Source: Streptomyces sp. NBC_01224
GTDB lineage: Bacteria; Actinomycetota; Actinomycetes; Streptomycetales; Streptomycetaceae
Assembly: GCF_036002945.1 (NCBI RefSeq)
Contig: NZ_CP108529.1
Span: forward strand, 1,984,001-2,048,000
Length of the DNA: 64,000 bases
Direction of reading: 5' to 3'
Shown: one piece after another, positions 10,308 to 18,194 of the stretch
Layout: every line of letters starts with the position of its first letter
Numbering within the stretch: the stretch's first letter is position 1
The notes under the pieces: model-generated
Told to the model about the DNA's origin: nothing
Database searches by the model: none
The model's input: the letters and a program-made list of their open reading frames with translations, nothing else
Made by a program: the position numbers and the translations under genes

Positions 10308-11878
10308 CGGACGGAGGGTGCGAGGTGGCGCCGCAGGTGACCAGCAGCCCGCCGTGCCTGTTCGGGGCGACCGACAGCCCGGACCGGATCGTTCTGCTCG
10401 GAGACTCGCACGCCGGGCAGTGGTTCTCCCCGATGCTCGCCCTGGCGGCCGAACGCGGCTGGGCGCTTCAGGAGTTGGTGAAACAGGGGTGCCCGCTGCC
10501 GGAACTGCGCGTCACAAACCCACAGTTGGGCCGCGACTACCACGAGTGCGGCACCTGGCGGGCGGACACCCTGGACCGGCTGCGGAAGGGGCCGAAACCT
10601 CGCCTGATCGTGATCGCCTCTCTCAACCGCTACACCGATGACCAGCAACTCCTCAGCCATGGCTGGGAGAAGACACTGGAACCGCTGCGCGCGCTCGGGG
10701 TGCCGATCGTGTACCTGGAGGACACCCCGGTGCCGGGTACCGACATCCCGGCCTGCGTCTCCGCTCACACCGAGAACCCGGCAGCCTGCGCATACGACCG
10801 CGCCTCGGCCCGGTGGCCCGATCCGCTCGCGCGGAGAATCGCGGCCGGCCGACTGCCGGGAGTACGGGCCGTCTCGGTGAACTCGGTGCTGTGCCCGGCA
10901 AAGGGGGCGACCTGCCCGGCGGTGCTGGACCGCATCCTGCTGTACCGGGACGACGCCCATTTGACCAATGTCGCTGCCGTGGTCCTGACACCCCGGCTCG
11001 AACGGCTCCTCTCGAACGCCGGGGCACTGTCCGATGGCCCCGCGCAGGAGGCCGACGGCTGGGCCCGGATCATGCACGACGACTTCGACGGGCCGGCGGG
11101 CAGCCGCCCGTCCGCCGGCCGCTGGAAGTACGACGTCGGCACCTGTTATCCGGGCTGCCCGGCCCCCCGGTGGGGCACCGGGGAGATCGAGACCATGACG
11201 GACTCCACCGACAACGTGCGGCTGGACGGCAAGGGTTCACTGGAGATCGTCCCCGTCCGCAGGAACGGTACGTGGTATTCCGGCCGGATCGAGTCCAGGC
11301 GGACGGACTTTGCCCCGCCTCCGGGTGGCGCGATGCGGATCGAGGCGTCGATCGCGCTGCCGGATGTCACCGGCGCTGCGGCGGCGGGCTACTGGCCGGC
11401 CTTCTGGACCCTGGGTGCGAAGCTGCGCGACGGGTACACGGGGTGGCCGTCCGTCGGCGAACTCGATGTCATGGAGTCCGTCAACGGACGCGACACCGTC
11501 TTCGGCAGCATGCACTGCGGCGTCCTCGGGGGCGGCCCCTGCAAGGAACCCGTGGGCCTCACCTCGGGACCGCAACCGTGCTCCGGCTGCCGTGCCGCGT
11601 TCCACTCCTACGCGGTCGAGGTCGACTTGAAGGCCGGTGTCGAGGAGGTGCGCTGGTATCTGGACGGGCGGGAGTACCACCGGGTGACCGCTGCCCAGAT
11701 GGATGCCCGGACCTGGGACCGGGCGGTGCACCACGGGCTGTTCCTGATCCTGAACGTGGCCATGGGCGGCATGCTCCCGACCGCCGACGGCGCCACCGCG
11801 GGCCCCGCCACCGAGCCCGGGCACCCGATGCGCATCCAGCACGTCACCGTCTCGACCCGGGAGGGCGCCGGCTCCTGA
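10268..11878 (+). CDS. SGNH (acyltransferase C-terminal) domain fused to GH16 glycoside hydrolase, N-terminally truncated
   Basis: Residues 1-245 match the SGNH domain that normally follows an acyltransferase-3 membrane domain: GDSHAG with Ser47, and a C-terminal DDAHLT carrying the Asp/His. The usual ten-helix acyltransferase is missing. From about residue 260 a GH16 beta-jellyroll begins (DDFDGP), with catalytic signature ELDVMES (Glu398, Asp400, Glu403), so it should cleave a beta-glucan or galactan-like polymer. The frame starts abruptly at the junction with the truncated phosphoesterase; the first GTG is nominal and lacks a ribosome site. No signal peptide is present, so secretion of the GH16 part is doubtful. 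Confidence 0.75.
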   Translation: MVPSAVQARKDFPPDGGCEVAPQVTSSPPCLFGATDSPDRIVLLGDSHAGQWFSPMLALAAERGWALQELVKQGCPLPELRVTNPQLGRDYHECGTWRADTLDRLRKGPKPRLIVIASLNRYTDDQQLLSHGWEKTLEPLRALGVPIVYLEDTPVPGTDIPACVSAHTENPAACAYDRASARWPDPLARRIAAGRLPGVRAVSVNSVLCPAKGATCPAVLDRILLYRDDAHLTNVAAVVLTPRLERLLSNAGALSDGPAQEADGWARIMHDDFDGPAGSRPSAGRWKYDVGTCYPGCPAPRWGTGEIETMTDSTDNVRLDGKGSLEIVPVRRNGTWYSGRIESRRTDFAPPPGGAMRIEASIALPDVTGAAAAGYWPAFWTLGAKLRDGYTGWPSVGELDVMESVNGRDTVFGSMHCGVLGGGPCKEPVGLTSGPQPCSGCRAAFHSYAVEVDLKAGVEEVRWYLDGREYHRVTAAQMDARTWDRAVHHGLFLILNVAMGGMLPTADGATAGPATEPGHPMRIQHVTVSTREGAGS

Positions 11879-11882
11879 CCCG

Positions 11883-11951
11883 TCATGCTCCCGCCCGGCG
11901 CTTGCGGCCCTTGTAGTAGCTCATCGAGGTGGTGAAGACCGGGTCGGCGCA
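11883..11951 (-). pseudogene. C-terminal remnant of an unidentified gene
   Basis: On the minus strand an open frame of about 22 codons ends at a TGA with ADPVFTTSMSYYKGRKRRAGA. The basic tail and S-Y-Y-K-G-R-K-R look like the end of a real protein; a family 2 glycosyltransferase is my best guess. No continuing frame exists to the right, so the rest of the gene is gone. It converges with the SGNH-GH16 gene four bases away. Confidence 0.35.
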
Positions 11952-12070
11952 CCCTGCAGGCCGCGCTCTCTCCGCACCTGCCCCCTCCCCCTCATCGTTC
12001 TCGGCCTCGCCGCGCTGTCTGCTGCTACAAGCGACTCGTCCGCCTCACCACACAGGACACGGTCCAAGTT

Positions 12071-12943
12071 TCAGGAGTTCCGCAAGAAGTTCCTGATATG
12101 CCGGGCGAGTTGTTGCGGCTGGTCCTCGGGAATGAGGGTGTAGCTGTCGGCGATCTCCACGAGTTCACCCTTGGGCAGCATCTCGGCGAGCCTGCGCCCG
12201 TGCTCGGGTGGCATGACCTTGTCCTCGGCCGCCCAGGCCACCAGCGCCGGGCGGTCGAAGTCGCGCAACTTCTCCGCCCACCGCAGGAGTTCGCTCCTGG
12301 GCGGCACGCCGAGGACGTACTTCCGCAGATCCCGCCGGATCTCCTTCGACGTCCACAGCGGTCGGAACCACGCGTCCATCACCTCGTGCGGCACCGGACG
12401 CTTGCTCATCCACCCCCAGGTCATGGGCAGCCGCCGCATCGGCTTCGCCTTCAGCAGGGAGAAGGCCAATCTCAGCCCGCCGGGCAGTTTCGCAGAGGTG
12501 TGGAGGTTGCTCCCGGGCAGCCCCGGCGGAAAGTTGTCGAACGCCTCGCAGGACGTGATGACAAGCCTTCCGATCCGCTGATCCCGCCCGTCCGCAACGA
12601 GAGCCTGCGCTCCGCCCCAGTCACTCATCACGAGGGTGACATCGGCGAGATCGAGCGCATCGAGGAACTCCGCGACCAGCCGGGCCACACCGAGGACCGA
12701 CAGGTCGGCGGCCGGCTTCATGGGCCGACGGTGGCCACCGAGCGGCAAGGTCGGTACAACACATCGGTAATCGGAGCTCAGATCGGCGACGACATGCCGC
12801 CAGAGCGAGCCGTCCATGGCCACGCCGTGCAGCAGGACGACGACGGGGCCGTCACCACCGGTGTCCTGGTACTCCACCGGGCCTGCGGACAGTTGGACTT
12901 CGGCCGCTTGCGGTGCCGGCGATGTGCGGTGCTGTTCGGTCAC
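12071..12943 (-). CDS. Alpha/beta hydrolase, haloalkane dehalogenase/epoxide hydrolase-like
   Basis: A 290-residue alpha/beta-fold protein. The oxyanion motif LLHGVAMDG and the nucleophile elbow VMSDWGGAQ are clear. The elbow carries Asp, as in haloalkane dehalogenases and epoxide hydrolases, rather than Ser. A cap domain follows (about 150-220). The segment that normally presents the catalytic His reads DSYTLIPEDQP, with Thr where His is expected. Either it is a subfamily with another mechanism or it is not a hydrolase. It is a single gene, convergent with the damaged SGNH-GH16 region. Confidence 0.85.
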   Translation of the reverse strand: MTEQHRTSPAPQAAEVQLSAGPVEYQDTGGDGPVVVLLHGVAMDGSLWRHVVADLSSDYRCVVPTLPLGGHRRPMKPAADLSVLGVARLVAEFLDALDLADVTLVMSDWGGAQALVADGRDQRIGRLVITSCEAFDNFPPGLPGSNLHTSAKLPGGLRLAFSLLKAKPMRRLPMTWGWMSKRPVPHEVMDAWFRPLWTSKEIRRDLRKYVLGVPPRSELLRWAEKLRDFDRPALVAWAAEDKVMPPEHGRRLAEMLPKGELVEIADSYTLIPEDQPQQLARHIRNFLRNS

Positions 12944-13262
12944 GGCGTGTGCACTCTCCTCGGTTTCCGACGGACAGGGTCGTGCGCTGACCCGAACCTA
13001 CTCCGGCAGCGCACGCCGGAGCACCGCATCCCCGACCCTGCTGAGGAGTGCGAGTGCTGTCGGATCGGACGGACGGTGGGCTGGATTCGGGCGTATGCAT
13101 GGCGAGAAGCTTGATCACGTGAGCGAGGCCGCCCCGCACGAGGACGGCAGCCGACGAGCACTCCAGCAGTGGCGCAAATTGCCGCATCGTGAAGTTCGTT
13201 GGCTCACCATCTGCACCTGCCCGAACGCCCGGCCCGAAGGTGCCGGTGCGACTTCCGCGGTG
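12944..13262. other. Intergenic region, possible gene remnant
   Basis: About 320 bp between the alpha/beta hydrolase start and the dehydrogenase end. A plus-strand frame from about 13119 reads VSEAAPHEDGSRRALQQW and then LPHREVRWL. This resembles the N-terminus of small Streptomyces hypothetical proteins, but it runs on antisense into the dehydrogenase gene, so it is at most a remnant. The hydrolase promoter must lie in the first 100 bp. Confidence 0.35.
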
Positions 13263-14273
13263 TCAGGCCAGGGACGCGGCGCGGGTGGGGTCGATGGCGT
13301 ACTGAAGAGGCTGGTCCTCCGTGAAGCGGCGGAGTTCGTCGAGCACAAGCTGTCCGAGACGGTGACGTTCGGCCCCGAGGGCGCCGCCGAGGTGGGGTGT
13401 CAGGACAACGTTGGGAAGGGTGAAGAGTGGCGAGTCACGGGCCGGAGGCTCCGGGTGCGTGACATCGAGTACAGCGGTGAGGTCGGGTCTGGCACGCAGG
13501 ACCTCCACTGCGGCTCGCTCGTCGATGAGCGCGCCACGCGCGGTGTTGATAAGCGTCGCGCCCGGCCCCAGGGAGTTCAACAGCCGTGCCCCGATCGTGC
13601 CGCGGGTCTCAGGCAGGAGTGGTGCGTGAAGACTGACGACGTGGCAGGTGGCAAAGAGCTCCTCGATGCCGACGAGCCGGACGCCCGTCCGCCGGGCGGT
13701 GTCTGCGGAGGCGATGGGGTCCGTGGCGAGGATCTCGATGTCGAAGCGGCTGAGGTGGGCCGCGACGAGACGACCGATGTGCCCGAGCCCCATCAAGCCC
13801 ACGCGTGACCGGTAGGCACCCGGGACCTTGGGATTGTGAGGAAAGCGACGGCTGCTCGCCACCTCCCGGGTGATGCGGTGTACCTGCTTCAGCCCGAGGA
13901 GGACCTGGGCGAGGGTGAACTCCGCCACCGGAATGGCGTTGGCCGCGGCCGCGGAGACGATCGGAATACCGCGTGCCCAGAAAGCGGGCGTGGTCAGGTG
14001 CCGCACGGAGCCCGCCGCGACGAGGACGGCCTGCAGCTGAGGGGCGCGCGACAAGAAGGCGGCATCGAGGACGGGCGCGCCCCAGCCCGTGAGCAGGACG
14101 TCGATCCGTCCCAGCACGTCGGGATCCTCGTCGAGCTGCTGCCGTGTGAGAGGTGGACCCTGCCGGTGCACGAGCCGGTCGATTTCGGCCAGAACCTCGC
14201 GGGGATAGACGTCTGCCCTGCGTTCTTCCTCCATGACCAGCAGTGCTGTCGGTCTGGGTGCCGGCTCGTTCAT
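13263..14273 (-). CDS. D-2-hydroxyacid dehydrogenase, NAD-binding
   Basis: A 336-residue enzyme of the D-isomer-specific 2-hydroxyacid dehydrogenase family. The Rossmann motif is GLMGLGHIGR. The catalytic residues are present: Arg in INTARGALID, Glu in THPEPPARD and His in LTPHLGGALG. The ATG at 14273 is preceded by AGGAG at good spacing; a longer frame upstream adds 68 residues without family similarity. It diverges from the sugar importer operon, so reduction of a 2-keto acid from the imported sugar (for example a uronate-derived one) is a reasonable inference. Confidence 0.9.
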   Translation of the reverse strand: MNEPAPRPTALLVMEEERRADVYPREVLAEIDRLVHRQGPPLTRQQLDEDPDVLGRIDVLLTGWGAPVLDAAFLSRAPQLQAVLVAAGSVRHLTTPAFWARGIPIVSAAAANAIPVAEFTLAQVLLGLKQVHRITREVASSRRFPHNPKVPGAYRSRVGLMGLGHIGRLVAAHLSRFDIEILATDPIASADTARRTGVRLVGIEELFATCHVVSLHAPLLPETRGTIGARLLNSLGPGATLINTARGALIDERAAVEVLRARPDLTAVLDVTHPEPPARDSPLFTLPNVVLTPHLGGALGAERHRLGQLVLDELRRFTEDQPLQYAIDPTRAASLA

Positions 14274-14733
14274 ATCGGTTGCACTCCTCAGCTCTTTCGC
14301 TGACAGGCCGTCAGCGAATCGACTCGCGCCCCCTGGTCGGGCGTGTGGGGAAATGTCTGACCGGATGTCGAAGATCAGCGCCCCGACAACACACTTGCAG
14401 CACGATACATCGGATGACTGAAAAACCCTCAAGTGAAGCTTGAGCCGCCTGGCGTTCGCCGCCCCGGCGGCGGTCACGATCGTGCACCATGTTCGGCGTC
14501 CGGTACCTTGCGTGACTGAACTGCCCTCCTTTCAGGCAATACTTCGGGGCACCCACCTCGCTCGCAGGGGCGCCGGACTGCGGGAGTGGCGCACGGAGGC
14601 GTATCTGCGCAGATCTCGCGAGCCATCGCGAAATTTTTGTATTCATCGGACTATTGACCGTCGATTCGGTCCCCGTTAGCGTCCCCAGCAAGCGCTTTCC
14701 AGGCCAACTGTGATGCGGGAAACGGGAGTTGTC
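14274..14733. promoter_or_regulatory. Divergent regulatory region of the polysaccharide-use locus
   Basis: About 460 bp between the divergent dehydrogenase and the substrate-binding protein gene. It is less GC-rich than its surroundings toward the right end. No gene is convincing on either strand. The only clear element is the LacI-type palindrome just upstream of the importer. It should contain promoters in both directions. Confidence 0.55.
14686..14702. promoter_or_regulatory. Putative LacI-family operator
   Basis: The sequence CAGCAAGCGCTTTCCAG has a perfect AAGCGCTT core with the central CG typical of LacI/CcpA-type operators and partial dyad symmetry beyond it. It lies about 32 bp before the importer start codon. 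Streptomyces CUT1 sugar importers are usually repressed by LacI regulators at such sites. No LacI gene is in this locus, so the regulator would be encoded elsewhere. Confidence 0.55.
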
Positions 14734-16062
14734 ATGAAGAGATCGCGGTGGGTCGGTGCGGGTTTTCTCGCTTCGGCACTGGTCCTCACCAGCTGTACAT
14801 CCGGGCCTGCGGGAGTGGACGCCAAGCAGGACTCCAAGGCACCGCTCGAGCTATGGGTCAGGACGACACCGGGCGGACCGGGAGAGCAGGGCACGCTCAG
14901 AGTCGCTGCCGCCTTCGAGAAGGCCACGGGCTACAAAGTCGAGGTCACGGCCATCTTCGACGACTTCGAGACCAAGCTGCAGCAGCGGGCCGCGCAGAAG
15001 AACCTCCCCGACATCGTCATGAACGATGTGACGCAGCTCGGTGCCATGCACAGCCAAGGCCTGCTCCGGGAGATCGATCTGGACAAGGTCAAGAGCAGTA
15101 AGCAGGCCGTCGGCCAGGCGCTGGACTCCGGCAAGAGCGTGGACGGTAAGCAGTTCGGCCTGCCGTACTCGGCGCAGGCGTCCGCGCTGCTCATCCGCAA
15201 GGACTGGCGGGAGAAACTGAAGCTCCAGGTCCCGCAGAACTGGGACGACTTTGCCGCGATGGCCGAAGCCTTCACCACCAGGGACCCCGACGGTGACGGC
15301 AAGAAGAACACCTTCGGCCTCGCCGCTCCCCTGTCCACCAAGCGCGGATACGCCTCCTGGTACTTCTCCAACTTCCTCTGGGCCGCGGGCGGAGATTTCA
15401 TCACAGAGACCGGAGACGGCAAGTACAAGCCCGCGATGACCACGAAGCAATCGGTCGAGGCCGTGCAGTGGTTCCGCGGCCTCGGCTGCAAGGACAAGGT
15501 CATCCAGCCCGGTGCCGTAACCATGGAAACCCCGCCCACGAATGAGACGTTCGAGGCGGGCCGGACCGGCATGTTCGTCGTCGGCCCGTACCTCATGCCT
15601 CGCTTCGATGAAACCCTTGGCAAGGACAAGTACGAGGTCGTGCCGATGCCCAAGGGTCCGAAGGACGCCACCGTGCTTGCCGAGGGCGGCTCCATCTACC
15701 TGATGGCGGGCTCCGAGAACCGGGCGGGCCAGGACGCCTTCGCCGACTTCGCCATCTCCACCGAGGGCCAGAAGACCGGGATGCAGGGCGACACCGGCTT
15801 CACCGTGCAGCTGCCCGTCAACAAGACGGTGGACATCTCCAAGGTCCGCCCCGACCCCCGCTGGACGACCTACGCCACGGCGTACCAGAACTCCGGGCGG
15901 TACGCACCGTCCATCCCGAACTGGACCCCGGTGCGGCAGACGACCGCGGAGACCATCAACGCACTGATGGCCGACTGCGACCTGGACGTCGAGACCAAGT
16001 TGGGCGAGCTCGACAAGCAGCTCGCCGACATCCTCAAGGAACAGGGAATCGCCGCGTCATGA
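14734..16062 (+). CDS. ABC sugar transporter substrate-binding lipoprotein (CUT1 type)
   Basis: A 442-residue extracellular solute-binding protein (family 1). The signal peptide ends in lipobox LTSC with Cys21, so it is a lipid-anchored receptor. ATG 14734 is preceded by GGGAG; a slightly earlier ATG in the same frame would spoil the signal peptide. The body has the usual fold cues (LELWVRTTPGG, LPDIVMNDVTQLG, GMFVVGPYLMP). It starts an operon with two permeases by four-base overlaps. The ligand is probably an oligosaccharide released by the nearby lyases and fucosidase. Confidence 0.93.
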   Translation: MKRSRWVGAGFLASALVLTSCTSGPAGVDAKQDSKAPLELWVRTTPGGPGEQGTLRVAAAFEKATGYKVEVTAIFDDFETKLQQRAAQKNLPDIVMNDVTQLGAMHSQGLLREIDLDKVKSSKQAVGQALDSGKSVDGKQFGLPYSAQASALLIRKDWREKLKLQVPQNWDDFAAMAEAFTTRDPDGDGKKNTFGLAAPLSTKRGYASWYFSNFLWAAGGDFITETGDGKYKPAMTTKQSVEAVQWFRGLGCKDKVIQPGAVTMETPPTNETFEAGRTGMFVVGPYLMPRFDETLGKDKYEVVPMPKGPKDATVLAEGGSIYLMAGSENRAGQDAFADFAISTEGQKTGMQGDTGFTVQLPVNKTVDISKVRPDPRWTTYATAYQNSGRYAPSIPNWTPVRQTTAETINALMADCDLDVETKLGELDKQLADILKEQGIAAS

Positions 16063-17033
16063 GTCTCGACCAGGCGAATCCGGCCGTCTCCTCGGCGGCC
16101 GGCCCCGCCACCCGGGCAACGGGCCGCCCGGCCGGCGGGGCCGCTGCCGACCGCCGCAGGCGCAACGGCCGGGCGGGCCGGTGGTGGACGCCGTGGCTGT
16201 TCCTGGCCCCGGCACTGCTCCTCTTCCTGTACTTCAAGTTCATCCCCATGGCCAGCGCGCTGACCATGTCCTTCCAGGACGTCCAGCCCTATCTCGGAAA
16301 CAAGTGGGTCGGCACCGAGAACTACTCCACGGTGCTCCACTCCGACGGCTTCCGCGAGGCCGCGTGGCACACCGTCGTCCTCGCCGCCGGGCAGACGGCC
16401 GGCTCGATGGCTCTCGGCCTGGTGCTCGCGCTGCTGATGGAAGGACAGGGCCGCCGACTGGGATTCGTGCGTTCCGCGGCGTTCCTGCCGGTCGTGGTGC
16501 CGATCGCGGTCGTCGCCGAGCTATGGCGGATCATGTACCACCCGACCGGGGACGGAATGCTCAACTCCATCCTCGGCCTGGTGGGGCTCGGCCCCTCGGG
16601 ATTCATCAACGACCCCGACACATCGATGGCCTCCATCATGCTCACCGGCATCTGGCGGGGCGCCCCGTACGACATGATGATCTTCCTCGCCGGGCTTACG
16701 AGTGTGGACCGCGGTCTGTACGAGGCGGCGAAGGTCGACGGTGCCTCCAGGCTGCAGCGGGTATGGCATGTGACGGTGCCCGGACTGCGGTCGGTGTTCT
16801 CGATCCTGTTCATCCTCGCCGCGATCCGCGGACTGCGCGTGTTCACCGAGGTGTTCCTGCTCACCAACGGCGGGCCCGACGGCTCCACCGAGGTCGTGAT
16901 GACCCTGATCTACAAGCTCGGGCTGGAGCAGAACCGACTTGGCGTCGGCGCGGCGGGGGCCGTCCTTCTGTTCATCGCGACGCTGATCCTGACAGTCGTC
17001 GTCCACCTGTTGCGACGGAGGGAGAGCAAATGA
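16059..17033 (+). CDS. ABC sugar transporter permease (MalF-like)
   Basis: A 324-residue inner-membrane permease with about six helices after a 40-residue Ala/Arg-rich cytoplasmic start. The EAA loop that contacts the ATPase is EAAKVDGASRLQRVWHVTVP near residue 230. It overlaps the binding-protein stop (ATGA) and the next permease start (ATGA). No ATPase follows, as expected for importers energised by the shared MsiK ATPase. Confidence 0.93.
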   Translation: MSLDQANPAVSSAAGPATRATGRPAGGAAADRRRRNGRAGRWWTPWLFLAPALLLFLYFKFIPMASALTMSFQDVQPYLGNKWVGTENYSTVLHSDGFREAAWHTVVLAAGQTAGSMALGLVLALLMEGQGRRLGFVRSAAFLPVVVPIAVVAELWRIMYHPTGDGMLNSILGLVGLGPSGFINDPDTSMASIMLTGIWRGAPYDMMIFLAGLTSVDRGLYEAAKVDGASRLQRVWHVTVPGLRSVFSILFILAAIRGLRVFTEVFLLTNGGPDGSTEVVMTLIYKLGLEQNRLGVGAAGAVLLFIATLILTVVVHLLRRRESK

Positions 17034-17896
17034 ACGCGCCGACCGAGACCGCGCTGGGCCTGACCGAGAGCAGGAGCATGGGCGGGCGGATCCTGAAGGC
17101 CGTCACCTACCTGCTGGTCCTGATCGTCTTCGCCGGGCCCTTGATGGCCCTGCTGGTCAGCGCCTTCAGCCACGTCAAGGACCCGACACAGCTGAGCGTC
17201 ATCCCCTCGGGCCCCACTCTGGACAACTTCAGGATCGCCTTCGACCAGGGCGTGCTCGCGTACCTGCTGAATTCGTTCTTCGTGGTCGGCTTCGGACTGC
17301 TGCTCCAGGTGGCTGTCTCCGTCCTGGCCGGATACGCGCTGGCCAGGAAAGTCTTCCCCGGGATGACGCTGGTGCTTGTCGCCATCCTGGCAACGCTGAT
17401 GCTGCCTGAGGAGATCCTGGCCCTCCCGCTGTCCCTGATCCTCGCCGACCTGCCGATCGTCCACTTCAACCTCATCGGCACCCTGGCCGGAATGATCGTC
17501 CCGTTGGGCGCCTGGGGATTCTCCATCCTGGTGATGACCGAGTTCATGAAGGACGTGCCCCGGGAACTCGAAGAGGCCGCTCGTATCGACGGTGCCGGCG
17601 ACCTGCGCATCTTTGCCCAGATCATCCTGCCGATGTGCAAGCCCGCGCTCGGGGTCATCGGGGTCTTCGGCTTCACCATGATCTGGGACCAGTACCTGCT
17701 GCCCCTGCTCGTCTCCACCAACTCCTCCTCCTACACCCTCCCCCTGGCGTTGCGAACCCTGCGGATCGACCCCGCAGTCACTCCCGGAGTGGTGATGGCC
17801 GCTTCCCTGCTGGCCCTTCTTCCCTCCGTGATCGTCTTCCTGTTCTTCCAGCGCTCCTTCGTCCACGGTCTGTCCTCCGGCGCCCTGAAGGGCTGA
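17030..17896 (+). CDS. ABC sugar transporter permease (MalG-like)
   Basis: A 288-residue permease, second half of the CUT1 channel. It has six predicted helices and the EAA motif ELEEAARIDGAGDLRIFAQI near residue 190. The ATG overlaps the previous stop by four bases and is preceded by GGAGGGAG. The frame is open far upstream, but that part overlaps the first permease and is not real. About 300 bp follow before the fucosidase, with only an unassigned open frame (VELYRDALARPHEQCLARG) in it. Confidence 0.93.
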   Translation: MNAPTETALGLTESRSMGGRILKAVTYLLVLIVFAGPLMALLVSAFSHVKDPTQLSVIPSGPTLDNFRIAFDQGVLAYLLNSFFVVGFGLLLQVAVSVLAGYALARKVFPGMTLVLVAILATLMLPEEILALPLSLILADLPIVHFNLIGTLAGMIVPLGAWGFSILVMTEFMKDVPRELEEAARIDGAGDLRIFAQIILPMCKPALGVIGVFGFTMIWDQYLLPLLVSTNSSSYTLPLALRTLRIDPAVTPGVVMAASLLALLPSVIVFLFFQRSFVHGLSSGALKG

Positions 17897-18194
17897 CCCG
17901 GCAAGCTGTCTGCCGTCAGGACCCCGGTCCCGGAGTGGAGCTGTACCGCGACGCGCTTGCCCGTCCGCACGAGCAGTGCCTGGCCCGCGGGCTGACGCGT
18001 CGCGACGGCGCCGCCCACCTGGTGTCGCCCCGCCGACCGGCTGCGCGAGGACGTCCGTCAGCCGGTCTGAATCCCGCCCGCGACCGCCATATCCAGAACC
18101 ACCCCGCACAACCAGCCCTCCGGTCGCGCCGACCGGAGCACCGACAGCGCACCGAACGCGCCACCGGACGCCGACGACAAGGAGCGATGCCCCC

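Noticed and set aside
17897..18194. Small gene between the importer permease and the fucosidase (VELYRDALARPHEQCLARG)
   Set aside because: No ribosome site, no family resemblance and a composition typical of spurious frames in this DNA.
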